A stretch of DNA of 64,000 nucleotides from Leptospira perdikensis (GTDB lineage Bacteria > Spirochaetota > Leptospiria > Leptospirales > Leptospiraceae): contig NZ_RQGA01000003.1 in assembly GCF_004769575.1 (NCBI RefSeq), positions 124,001-188,000 on the forward strand, read 5' to 3'. Positions 10,798 to 18,636 of this stretch are shown in pieces. The first letter of the stretch is position 1; each line of letters starts with the position of its first letter. The translations under genes were made by a program, and so were the position numbers. Under the pieces are notes generated by a model, which worked only from the letters and a program-made list of their open reading frames with translations, searched no databases and was not told the origin of the DNA.

Positions 10798-11379
10798 TTA
10801 TTGAGCTGCAGTTGCTTTTGCTTCAAGAGCTTTTTGTCCACCCGCATAACGCAAGTATCCAACACACTGACATTCTTCCCAAGTTTCAGGTTCGCCAACA
10901 TTTGCACAAATTCCTGTTTCGTTGTTCAATGAGCAGCAGTCATAAACCCCAACACCTTTGATGATACCTTTAGATTCAGAAACGATCACGGAACCTGTGG
11001 ATTGACCATCAGATACACCAGATGCTTGTTCTAAATATTCACCTAAGATTTTTTTCAAACCATCACCAGCAACTTGGAGACGAGCTGCTTCACGGCAAGT
11101 GGATTGTTTCATAGCAACTGAGTTAGCTTTGATTGCTTTGTCAGAAGCACGTGCAGAAAATTTCATGTAAAGATAATCGTATTCTTTTTCTTTTCCTTTG
11201 CAATACTCAGCCGGGCTTTCACCACGTTTTGCAGCAGCGGCATCAGGCGCACAAGCCCAACCTTCAAAAATCCAACCATTTTTACCTACGGTCGTAGCGT
11301 CTCTTCTGCCTCCATCATTGGATCCGCAAGATACAACAAATGCGATTAGAGAGGCACATACGATAAGCGATTTCTTCAT
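10798..11379 (-). CDS. lipL21: Surface lipoprotein LipL21
   Basis: LipL21 is an abundant outer-membrane lipoprotein of Leptospira. This 193-residue product matches it as I remember the family, notably GWIFEGWACAPD, the SPAEYCKGKEKEYDYL region and the C-terminal GGQKALEAKA. The N terminus is a lipoprotein signal with Cys18 after FVVS, a loose spirochaete lipobox. Many further Cys residues are spaced through the mature part (for example YDCCSLN and EECQC), suggesting disulfides. An AAGGAG ribosome binding site precedes the ATG. Its place about ten genes from dnaA fits Leptospira gene order. It converges on the PilZ gene through a shared terminator. Confidence 0.9.
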   Translation of the reverse strand: MKKSLIVCASLIAFVVSCGSNDGGRRDATTVGKNGWIFEGWACAPDAAAAKRGESPAEYCKGKEKEYDYLYMKFSARASDKAIKANSVAMKQSTCREAARLQVAGDGLKKILGEYLEQASGVSDGQSTGSVIVSESKGIIKGVGVYDCCSLNNETGICANVGEPETWEECQCVGYLRYAGGQKALEAKATAAQ

Positions 11380-11403
11380 AAAGAATCTACTCCTTTTCCG
11401 GAG

Positions 11404-11432
11404 AATTTGATCCTATAAAAACCCCTTGTCAA
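11404..11432 (-). promoter_or_regulatory. Candidate lipL21 promoter
   Basis: On the minus strand a perfect TTGACA lies at 11432-11427. A 17 bp spacer leads to CAAATT, a weak -10 box. The following AAGGAG ribosome binding site makes this gap a plausible strong expression signal, but the -10 box is uncertain. Confidence 0.35.
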
Positions 11433-11508
11433 TCTTTTCTCAAAGAAAACGAAGGATGGTTGCAGGATAAAGATTTACATTTTCCCTAAGTGGACCGATT
11501 CTAATTTT

Positions 11509-13086
11509 ATGTCTCGCCGGTCTTTCCGAATTCCCTACGTATGGATACTCGTTTTTATTGCGTTCTTCCCCGAAATTATTTTTGCGAAAGAAATTTCTAT
11601 CCTACCTGCATACATTTCAGGTGAGGTACCTTCAGTTCTTGGAACTAGACGTGAGGCGGGTTTTGAATTGTCCCGACTTTCACGACACTATCTGAAACGA
11701 AATTTTTTTACTGAAATAACCGATCCAAAACTAATAGAGAATTATTTAAACGAAACAGAGTGGAATGAAGAAGCAGAATTAAAAGATCAGGAACTTTTCT
11801 CATACTGTAGTGAATGGGATTCTCATTTTGTGGTTCAGGATCAAATTGATTTTGGAAATCCTATCCTTGTAAAAACTGTTATTTATAATTGTAAAAACCA
11901 GACAAGACAAACTATCCAATCCAAACTCATTTCTAATTTTGTATTAGCTTATGAAAAACATAATGAAAAAAGTTTTCGATTTTTACCTCCCCGGTTTTAC
12001 GAAAAAAAGAATAAAGCAGTCTCTAATTATGAGATCAATCTATTTGTAGACATCCACTCCTCATATGCCTATTACCGGAAAGATATTCTGAAAAGTTTAT
12101 CTGCACTTTATGACCAAGAGGGATTGTATTTGGGTGTCACTCTGATCAAAAAAGACAAAACTGTTTCCATTCCGCCAACTAAGGAACATACTGAGATTAA
12201 AAAATTATTGGAAGAAACTGGATGGCAAGGAAACAATCAAGCCGAATCCGTAGTTGCTGCATTACAAGGTCTAAAATCAAAAATCTCTTCTGGAAAAAAA
12301 GACTCCAGAAAATTGTTTCTTTTGCTTTCTTCGAGTGTGAAGGACAAATCTGGATCGATGATTATGGCACTCAATGACCTTCGTCATATGGAAATTGAGC
12401 CAATTCTTCTCATTCCTAACCATTCGGAATTGAGTACGATTAGAGAACTACAACGAATCGGTAAGGCAAGTAATAGTCGCGTAGTAGGAATTACCGAATA
12501 TCAAAAGATTGGAACTTCAGAAGGTTATGAATACCTCTATCTAAATCAGTTCAATGTGTATTCATCTGTTGAAGAATTACAAATGCCTTTTAACTGGAAT
12601 CAAAACCAAGTTAAAAAATATGACGCTTCTTTGGTTCGGGCTGCAGTGGATGTAATCACTCCATACAATCTTTACCTTGCTTATGAAAAAATTTCGGACA
12701 AACGTGTTTTAGAAAAAGAAGAAATCAAAACTGATTTGGAATATATACTGCGAACTGAATCTAATACAGACCAAACAGAAAAAGATAGATTCCAAACAGT
12801 TCTTGTGGAATCAAAAGGGGAGGCTATTTGGATCCAGTTGCCCTATGATGTGGTTGTTACCAAAGGAAAAGAATATCTATTTCAAACAACTTTTGTTTTA
12901 GATCCTTTATCTACTTGGGGAGTAAGGAATACGCCAGCCGAAACGAACTTACTAAAAATAAATACAACATACCCAAAAACCTTGATGGTGAAACCTTCAC
13001 AGGCAAAAAAGTTCTTAGATACAAACAAAATTCGAGAGTTCAATGGATATCTCCAAGGGACAGTGAGTGTCATCAAAAAAAAGTAA
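11509..13086 (+). CDS. Exported protein with a VWA-like middle domain
   Basis: I do not recognise this as a named family. The 525 residues start with a signal peptide (about 1-26, ending IIFA before KEIS). A central part (about 175-315) looks like a Rossmann-type or von Willebrand A fold: a strand ending in FVDIHSS (179-185), a later strand KLFLLLSSS, and a strand before ILLIPNHSEL. The expected DxSxS metal site is only partly kept. The protein is probably periplasmic. Its 3' end overlaps the next gene by 20 bp, so the pair is likely co-expressed. No ribosome binding site is obvious at the ATG. Confidence 0.75.
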   Translation: MSRRSFRIPYVWILVFIAFFPEIIFAKEISILPAYISGEVPSVLGTRREAGFELSRLSRHYLKRNFFTEITDPKLIENYLNETEWNEEAELKDQELFSYCSEWDSHFVVQDQIDFGNPILVKTVIYNCKNQTRQTIQSKLISNFVLAYEKHNEKSFRFLPPRFYEKKNKAVSNYEINLFVDIHSSYAYYRKDILKSLSALYDQEGLYLGVTLIKKDKTVSIPPTKEHTEIKKLLEETGWQGNNQAESVVAALQGLKSKISSGKKDSRKLFLLLSSSVKDKSGSMIMALNDLRHMEIEPILLIPNHSELSTIRELQRIGKASNSRVVGITEYQKIGTSEGYEYLYLNQFNVYSSVEELQMPFNWNQNQVKKYDASLVRAAVDVITPYNLYLAYEKISDKRVLEKEEIKTDLEYILRTESNTDQTEKDRFQTVLVESKGEAIWIQLPYDVVVTKGKEYLFQTTFVLDPLSTWGVRNTPAETNLLKINTTYPKTLMVKPSQAKKFLDTNKIREFNGYLQGTVSVIKKK

Positions 13087-13954
13087 ATCCAATAACGAAT
13101 GGATTTGTAGCGGATCCGATATCCAAAAGATCCGCAACCAGTGGATCGAAACATCCAATTCAAATTTACCAATATTAATCATTGGAGAAAGAGGTGTTGG
13201 CAAAAGTTTTTGGATTCAAAGAAGTTTAGAACAAAGAAATATAACTACTAATTCTATTTTCCATTTAGACTTTCAATATCCGTTTCTTTTTACGGAAACA
13301 TTAGAAAAAATCAAATCATCTAAACAAATGGTCACACTTCTCATTGATCGGCTTACGAAGGCAAAACCGGATGAAGTAATACAATTACAGCAGTGGTGGA
13401 AATCAGAAAAATATGAAGAAAAGTCAAAGGTATATTTGTATTGGGAAATTCATTCCGACGAATTAGATATTTTAAATCAAAAGAATGTTTATTCCGATTT
13501 TTATGATCAACTAAAGTCTTTTCGGTTTGAGCTTCCCAATCTTAAAAAAAGAATTTCCGAATTACCACAGTTTGTTTCTCAATTTTTGGAAGAGGCAAAT
13601 ACAGATTTAGGTAAAAAAATCACAGGTATTGAAGAAGAATTCTTTGTTTTTTTTAAAAACAAAACGTTTAAAACCAATCTTTCAGAACTCAAAGATATGA
13701 TCTTTGCTCTTGTTGGTTTTTCTTCTAGTAAACATTTACATTGGAAACAAATTCCATCTCATTTTTTTGAGAACCAATTATCAGAATTGGAAGTAAGACC
13801 TGGAATCAGTTTAGAAACCTACGAAAAAGAAATCATTAAAGCCAATTTAATTTATACAAAAGGAAATCGAGAAAAAGCAGCTAAGTTACTTGGAATTTCA
13901 GAAAGAAATTTATATCGAAAACTACACGAATATCATTTGGAAGATCTTTCTTGA
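13067..13954 (+). CDS. P-loop protein with C-terminal Fis-type helix-turn-helix
   Basis: The 295 residues combine a Walker A motif GERGVGKS (40-47) with a C-terminal Fis-like helix-turn-helix (about 255-292), the layout seen in sigma-54 activators. The Walker B position reads LLIDRL without DE, and I find no GAFTGA loop, so a normal sigma-54 ATPase activity is unlikely. The GTG start at 13067 has AAGGGA upstream and lies inside the 3' end of the preceding exported-protein gene. Its own 3' end overlaps the convergent holA by 22 bp. It is probably a DNA-binding regulator with a degenerate ATPase domain; its targets are unknown. Confidence 0.7.
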   Translation: MSSKKSKSNNEWICSGSDIQKIRNQWIETSNSNLPILIIGERGVGKSFWIQRSLEQRNITTNSIFHLDFQYPFLFTETLEKIKSSKQMVTLLIDRLTKAKPDEVIQLQQWWKSEKYEEKSKVYLYWEIHSDELDILNQKNVYSDFYDQLKSFRFELPNLKKRISELPQFVSQFLEEANTDLGKKITGIEEEFFVFFKNKTFKTNLSELKDMIFALVGFSSSKHLHWKQIPSHFFENQLSELEVRPGISLETYEKEIIKANLIYTKGNREKAAKLLGISERNLYRKLHEYHLEDLS

Positions 13955-15042
13955 AGTAATGAAAATAAATATATGACTTTCTGTAAAAAATAATTTTTCC
14001 CTTCCTCATCACGAAGTCCTGATTTAAATTTAATATTCATTTCAATCACTTGATCGTAGAACTGATCTAATACTTTATCTGTGAACGAAGCCGAATCAGA
14101 AACCAATTGTCTTCTTACAAAATTTTTTCTGGCATCAGAAAAACTTCCTGTTTTTAAAAGATCATCCATAAGTGGAATTGGAACTTCCCCGTTATGCCTT
14201 GCTCGTATGACTTTGATTTTACGAATTTCATCCAATTTATAGGTGAGCCTAGTTAGAAAACTAAGTATCTCTGAGTTTTGGTCATTAAACTTTGTGAATT
14301 CTTTAAAAAAATCTACCTTTCTTTTTTGTACTAATGTTTCTACAAGAGTATTTGTATTAAGTTCATTTTGACTGAAGAGAACTGAGTTAACATCTTCGAT
14401 TGTAAATTTAGAACGGTGAAGGTATTGTTTTAGTTTTTTTACACTTTTAAGGTAAGCACCCACATTTGCAGGAATTCGATGAATGAATTCATCAGCTGCA
14501 TTGGGTTCAAAATGTACTTGTTCTTGGTCACAAACTTCTTTGAATACTTTTGGATAATCACTTGGATATAAAAACTTAGTTTTGTAATAGTTTAAGGTTC
14601 CTTGAAAGAGTTGAACCAAACTTTGTGGAATGTCTTTTCCATCGTAATGAACAATGAGAAAAATTTCATCAGAAACGGCTGTTATATTTTTACGAAATCC
14701 AGACGCAAAGTCTTTCCATTCTTGTGTCGCCTTTGTATCAAGAATGGGTTTAAAAAGTGCAGCTGCTTGTTTGACAATGATGAGTTTTCTTGGGTAGAAC
14801 ATATCAGGTGTGAAAAGTTCGGCAAAAAGTTTTGCCTGTTCTCCTGATTCAGAAACGATCAAAATGATCTCATAGGCTCCGGAAGATTTCGATAGTGCTT
14901 CTTTGTAATGATCGATGATGAGTTCAAATTCATAGGAATCTTCCCCCGTATAGGCAAAAAATTGCGGAAGGTTACTAGTCTGGGTTTTGAATAGTTGGAA
15001 AAGAGAGCTAAATTCTCTCGCTTGTGATTTTTTTGTTTCCAT
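13933..15042 (-). CDS. holA: DNA polymerase III delta subunit
   Basis: HolA is the wrench subunit of the clamp loader that opens the beta ring. The 369 residues have the family's layout: an AAA+-like N-terminal domain without Walker A, beginning YTGEDSYEFELIIDHYKEAL, then helical middle and collar domains. The segment FYPRKLIIVKQAAAL and the C-terminal LLKTGSFSDARK with the following helices are typical. It reads convergently with, and overlaps, the Fis-type gene. No strong ribosome binding site is seen at the ATG. Confidence 0.85.
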   Translation of the reverse strand: METKKSQAREFSSLFQLFKTQTSNLPQFFAYTGEDSYEFELIIDHYKEALSKSSGAYEIILIVSESGEQAKLFAELFTPDMFYPRKLIIVKQAAALFKPILDTKATQEWKDFASGFRKNITAVSDEIFLIVHYDGKDIPQSLVQLFQGTLNYYKTKFLYPSDYPKVFKEVCDQEQVHFEPNAADEFIHRIPANVGAYLKSVKKLKQYLHRSKFTIEDVNSVLFSQNELNTNTLVETLVQKRKVDFFKEFTKFNDQNSEILSFLTRLTYKLDEIRKIKVIRARHNGEVPIPLMDDLLKTGSFSDARKNFVRRQLVSDSASFTDKVLDQFYDQVIEMNIKFKSGLRDEEGKNYFLQKVIYLFSLLQERSSK

Positions 15043-15093
15043 TTTCGTGAATCCGGTCTAATCTTTCGATAGGATCGAGGCGATATTCATAGT

Positions 15094-15324
15094 ATGGAAA
15101 TCTCAAGTAATGTGGCAAGAGTTTCAGGACTAGGGGAACCGTATATGTATGTGTCTCCCACATACAATACCCAAGCAGTGGAGCAAGTAGAAGCGATCCA
15201 ATCTCGTTCCTACCAGCCAAAATACGTTTCCGGAGAAACGGAAAAAAAAGTGGCTGAGGTACAAACGAGTCCCGATGCAAAAGCAGCTTACAAACCTGGA
15301 AATTTAGTCAACCTATACGCTTAA
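15094..15324 (+). CDS. Small hypothetical protein (76 residues)
   Basis: I do not recognise this product. It is 76 residues, without a signal peptide or membrane segment, rich in Ala, Val, Glu and Tyr and probably partly disordered (SPTYNTQAVEQVEAIQSRSY at 21-40). It is divergent from holA, with 51 bp between the starts, and converges on maf, overlapping its 3' end by 17 bp. The composition is protein-like, whereas the opposite-strand frame here is not. Confidence 0.6.
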   Translation: MEISSNVARVSGLGEPYMYVSPTYNTQAVEQVEAIQSRSYQPKYVSGETEKKVAEVQTSPDAKAAYKPGNLVNLYA

Positions 15325-15916
15325 GAGAGCTTTCCCAATAAGGCAACCACACCGAAGACCGAGCCAAAAAACTTCGAAGTGGAAATCCCATCACATTTGT
15401 ATACGATCCCACCCGTTCTAAAACAGGGCCGTTTGCATCCTGGATTCCATAAGAACCTGCTTTATCAAAAGGTTGGCATCTCAAAATATAATCTCTAATT
15501 TGATCCTCATTCCAGTTCTTAAATTGAATGATGGTTTCTTCATAGAAGAAATCAATCTTTGATCTGGTTTGTAAGCCAGCCCCCGAAAATACCGAATGTT
15601 TTTTCCCAGAGAGTGTTTGCAGAATGCGGACTGCATCTTCCAAGTCGATGGGTTTGTGTAAAATTTCATTTTCAAATACAACCATGGTATCAGCGGCCAA
15701 ATAGAGATAGTTAGGCTCTCCATCATTTCCCAATTTTAAGTGAACCATTCGTTCTAGATACTGAAGGGCCGGTTCCAATGTTTTTTGAGACTCGTCAATG
15801 TTTGCTGGTGCTACTTGGAATAAAAAACCGAGGTCGGTAAGTATTTGGATCCGTCTTGGCGATGTCGATTTGAGTATAAACAAATTCTTGCTATTCCTTA
15901 CGGGATATTGTTTCAT
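15308..15916 (-). CDS. maf: Maf-family nucleotide pyrophosphatase
   Basis: Maf proteins hydrolyse non-canonical or modified nucleoside triphosphates. I start the gene at the ATG at 15916, which gives 202 residues, because the family signature LKSTSPRRIQILTDLGF follows at once; a longer in-frame extension to 16051 has no family similarity. Other motifs are the catalytic AADTMVV, the KKHSVFSGAGL segment, and the C-terminal GIQDANGP and YTNVMGFPL. The start faces the start of a small lipoprotein gene only 6 bp away, so each gene's leader lies in the other's coding sequence. Confidence 0.88.
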   Translation of the reverse strand: MKQYPVRNSKNLFILKSTSPRRIQILTDLGFLFQVAPANIDESQKTLEPALQYLERMVHLKLGNDGEPNYLYLAADTMVVFENEILHKPIDLEDAVRILQTLSGKKHSVFSGAGLQTRSKIDFFYEETIIQFKNWNEDQIRDYILRCQPFDKAGSYGIQDANGPVLERVGSYTNVMGFPLRSFLARSSVWLPYWESSLKRIG

Positions 15917-15922
15917 TTCATA

Positions 15923-16165
15923 ATGGTGAATCCTCGACTTTTGGCTATTTTTTTCTGGGCAATCGTTTTTGTTTTTGGATGCAAACGAGGTCTTTCGGAA
16001 GACATCGAAGATTGTAATCCTATAGCGGATTACTACGAAAAGGGAACTCACTACATAAGAAGAGATTTGGTTCGGGATGATAATACTTTAGATTATAAAA
16101 AACTTTTGGAAGACACAAAACCGCAAGCTAGCGATTGTTATCCTTCCAATCATGAGGTAAAATGA
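15923..16165 (+). CDS. Small putative lipoprotein (80 residues)
   Basis: I start this gene at the ATG at 15923, giving 80 residues. A hydrophobic signal (LLAIFFWAIVFVFGC) ends in a lipobox with Cys19, followed by a charged mature part with Cys residues. A longer frame reaching back to 15845 lacks signal-peptide logic. The function is unknown. It is divergent from maf by 6 bp, and its TGA overlaps the SDR start as ATGA, so it leads a coupled pair with the SDR gene. No good ribosome binding site precedes the ATG. Confidence 0.6.
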   Translation: MVNPRLLAIFFWAIVFVFGCKRGLSEDIEDCNPIADYYEKGTHYIRRDLVRDDNTLDYKKLLEDTKPQASDCYPSNHEVK

Positions 16166-16899
16166 GTTTGTTTGATGTAAAAGGAAAAACAATTTTGATC
16201 ACCGGTGCCAGCCGAGGTATTGGTAAAACATTGGCTCTAGGCTTTAGAGATGCTGGTGCTATCGTTTACGGTGCTGGTTCCAGACCAGAATCCATTGAAT
16301 GGATGGCTAAAGAAGGTATCAATGGTGTAGTTTTGGATGTGCGTAGTGAAGGTGCAGCTTATGAAGTGATTGGCCAGATCAGAGCAAAACATGGAAAACT
16401 AAATACTCTCATCAACAATGCAGGGATTGCAACGAACACTCCTGCCTCTGGATTTAAAGAAGATGAATTACAAAATATAGTCCAAACCAATTATGTTGGT
16501 GTGTTTCGCAACTGTCAGGCCTATTACAAACACCATAAAAAAGAGGGTGGGAACATCATCAACGTGGCTTCTGTTCTGGGAATGGTGGGAAGTAAACTAG
16601 CATCTGTTTATTCAGGGACAAAGGGAGCAGTCATCACTTTATCAAAAGCACTAGCCATTGAGTGGTGTAATAACGGTTACCGAGTGAATGTGATTTGTCC
16701 TGGTCTTATTGATACAGAAATGACCGATATGATCAAAGACAAAGAATTTATCATGAAACAGGTGCTTGCTGGAATTCCTATGGGTCGACTTGGAAAACCA
16801 GAAGAATTATTAGGTGCCGCGATTTATTTAGCATCGGATACTTCTTCTTATATGACAGGTCAGTGTATTGTTTTAGATGGGGGACTCACAGCACAGTAG
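16162..16899 (+). CDS. Short-chain dehydrogenase/reductase
   Basis: This is an NAD(P)-dependent oxidoreductase of the classical SDR type, 245 residues. It shows the cofactor motif TGASRGIGK (about 14-22), NNAG (about 86-89), the catalytic Ser in NVASVLG, and YSGTKGA with the Tyr-x-x-x-Lys pair (about 152-156). The C terminus ends GQCIVLDGG, as in FabG-like enzymes. GAGGT precedes the ATG, which overlaps the upstream lipoprotein stop by four bases. The substrate cannot be read from sequence. A YciO-like gene follows after 16 bp. Confidence 0.88.
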   Translation: MSLFDVKGKTILITGASRGIGKTLALGFRDAGAIVYGAGSRPESIEWMAKEGINGVVLDVRSEGAAYEVIGQIRAKHGKLNTLINNAGIATNTPASGFKEDELQNIVQTNYVGVFRNCQAYYKHHKKEGGNIINVASVLGMVGSKLASVYSGTKGAVITLSKALAIEWCNNGYRVNVICPGLIDTEMTDMIKDKEFIMKQVLAGIPMGRLGKPEELLGAAIYLASDTSSYMTGQCIVLDGGLTAQ

Positions 16900-16915
16900 T
16901 TGCTTGAGAAAACAT

Positions 16916-17542
16916 ATGATCCTCTACCTCCATCCAGAAAATCCAGAAGTCCGAAAACTCAAACAGATTTCGGAAAGGTTGAAGGATGGAGCCGTTTATA
17001 TTTTTCCAACTGACACCGTTTATGCAATTGTTGCGGATGCACATTCAAAACTTGGTGTAGAAAAAATTTACGCAATTCGTAAACTTCCCAAAGACAAACC
17101 ACTTTCTCTTATGTGTAAAGACATTTCAATGGCTTCCAATTTCATTGAATATTTACCCAATTCTGCCTATCGTTTGATGAAACGAGTGACACCTGGGCCT
17201 TTTACCTTTGTCCTAAAAGCCAATAAAAATTTACCTAAACCTTCAGTGGTTCATCATAAAGATAAACAAATCGGCATTCGGATTCCTGATCATATTTATT
17301 TGACTGAACTTTTAAAAATTCATGATTCTCCTCTCACTTCCACCTCTGCTTTTTGTGATGATGAATTCATCATTGATATTGATGAGTTAGAATCTATTTA
17401 TGGAAACCAAGTCGAAGGAATCATTGATGGAGGAATTGTAAAAATGGATCTTTCTACTATTTTACAAATCAACGATGACTCAATTGATTTGATCCGAGAG
17501 GGAAAAGGATACGACCTTATTGTGGAAGATATTTCTCGTTAA
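16916..17542 (+). CDS. Sua5/YciO/YrdC-family protein, YciO-like
   Basis: Members bind ATP and L-threonine, and the TsaC/Sua5 branch makes threonylcarbamoyl-AMP for tRNA t6A. I start at the ATG at 16916 (208 residues) because LYLHPENPEVRKLKQ matches YciO N termini; an upstream extension is not family-like. Motifs are IFPTDTVYAI (about 30-39), KPLSLMCKD, PGPFTFVLKA and IGIRIPDH. The length and opening resemble E. coli YciO more than TsaC. tsaB and tsaE lie 5-6 kb away and no other TsaC is visible in the window, so it may supply the TsaC step, but that is inference. Confidence 0.82.
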   Translation: MILYLHPENPEVRKLKQISERLKDGAVYIFPTDTVYAIVADAHSKLGVEKIYAIRKLPKDKPLSLMCKDISMASNFIEYLPNSAYRLMKRVTPGPFTFVLKANKNLPKPSVVHHKDKQIGIRIPDHIYLTELLKIHDSPLTSTSAFCDDEFIIDIDELESIYGNQVEGIIDGGIVKMDLSTILQINDDSIDLIREGKGYDLIVEDISR

Positions 17543-17547
17543 TTGGA

Positions 17548-18636
17548 TTAAAAACTGAGGCCAGGAATTTTTTTAAGCTGCGTTTCGTAACCAAACATTC
17601 TTTTTTCTAAATGTTTCGGAAGTTTCAAAGAAATTTCATTTCGTGCATATTTTAGAATAGGTATAATTTTATACCCATGTGAATAGATCCAAACAGGATC
17701 CATACTCACATTTTTGATTCGTTTTCGATGATGCGAATCCATTTCTAATTCGAAAGATAAAATAATCCCACCATCTGTGTTTTCCCTATTTTGAGCAGAT
17801 AAAAAATTCCCAAGTGAATAAGCAACAAGTCGGTCTTCCCAATTGATTTCTTCTTGGAATTGATCAATTCTTTGGACTACATGTGGATGTCCGCCTATAA
17901 TTATATCAGCACCCGCTTCGATCCCAATATTTACCCATTTGGTTTGTGATTTATCGGGTTTTTCTTCATACTCAGAGCCATAGTGATACCAAAGGATCAC
18001 AAAATGAATTCCATTTTCTTTGGCAAAACTCACATCTTCCCTAATTTGTTTTTCATTTAGAAGCCTCACCATTCGGTTATTTTTAACGGGAATTCCATTG
18101 GTTGAATATGTATAATTATAAATCGCAATTTTGATTCCGTTGATTTCTGAAAAGAAATCCTTTCGATCTAAGTAGTCAGAATTAGTTTTAAAAGTTCCGA
18201 TAGGGATCATTCCTTTTTGAATCACTGAATCAATTGTATTATCGATTCCAAACGGACCTTTATCAGCAGAATGGTTGTTAGCTGTTGATAAAATATCAAA
18301 TCCTGCATTTTGGATTCCCGTTAAATAACCAATGGGAGAACCAAATCTGGGATAACCAGTAAATTCATTTGGATCTGTAACAATCGTAGTTTCTAAGTTA
18401 CCTAATGTTAAATCAGCATCTTGTAACGAATTTGAAACGTATTCGAAACTGCCACTGGAATCATAGTCTTTTGTTTTTGCACGGTAATAGGTAGAGATTT
18501 GTGAGTTATGACACATGAGATCGCCAACAACTTTAATTCGCACTTGCCTAGTAAAGTAAACATCAGGTAGAGTGTAACAAGATAGGCAGGGAACCGTGAT
18601 CAACCAAAAAAACATAAAACGAAATAATGCACTCAT
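17548..18636 (-). CDS. CapA-family metallophosphatase-like lipoprotein
   Basis: CapA proteins are linked to poly-gamma-glutamate or capsule-like polymers and have a metallophosphatase fold. The 362 residues begin with a lipoprotein signal ending VPCLSC (Cys20), then VGDLMCHNS (Asp39, His43), GNLETTI, STANNHSADKG and the C-terminal GGHPHVVQ, all expected metal-site motifs. The start lies inside the divergent phosphodiesterase gene: 41 bp are shared, and a later ATG at 18615 would still overlap. It is presumably anchored in an envelope membrane. The substrate is unknown. Confidence 0.85.
   Translation of the reverse strand: MSALFRFMFFWLITVPCLSCYTLPDVYFTRQVRIKVVGDLMCHNSQISTYYRAKTKDYDSSGSFEYVSNSLQDADLTLGNLETTIVTDPNEFTGYPRFGSPIGYLTGIQNAGFDILSTANNHSADKGPFGIDNTIDSVIQKGMIPIGTFKTNSDYLDRKDFFSEINGIKIAIYNYTYSTNGIPVKNNRMVRLLNEKQIREDVSFAKENGIHFVILWYHYGSEYEEKPDKSQTKWVNIGIEAGADIIIGGHPHVVQRIDQFQEEINWEDRLVAYSLGNFLSAQNRENTDGGIILSFELEMDSHHRKRIKNVSMDPVWIYSHGYKIIPILKYARNEISLKLPKHLEKRMFGYETQLKKIPGLSF

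Noticed and set aside
15008..15280. A 90-residue minus-strand frame opposite the small hypothetical gene
   Set aside because: It overlaps the start of holA and the plus-strand frame is the more protein-like one; no ribosome binding site supports it.
15917..16051. Longer N terminus of maf
   Set aside because: The extra residues lack Maf similarity and would cover the divergent lipoprotein; the ATG at 15916 places the family motif correctly.
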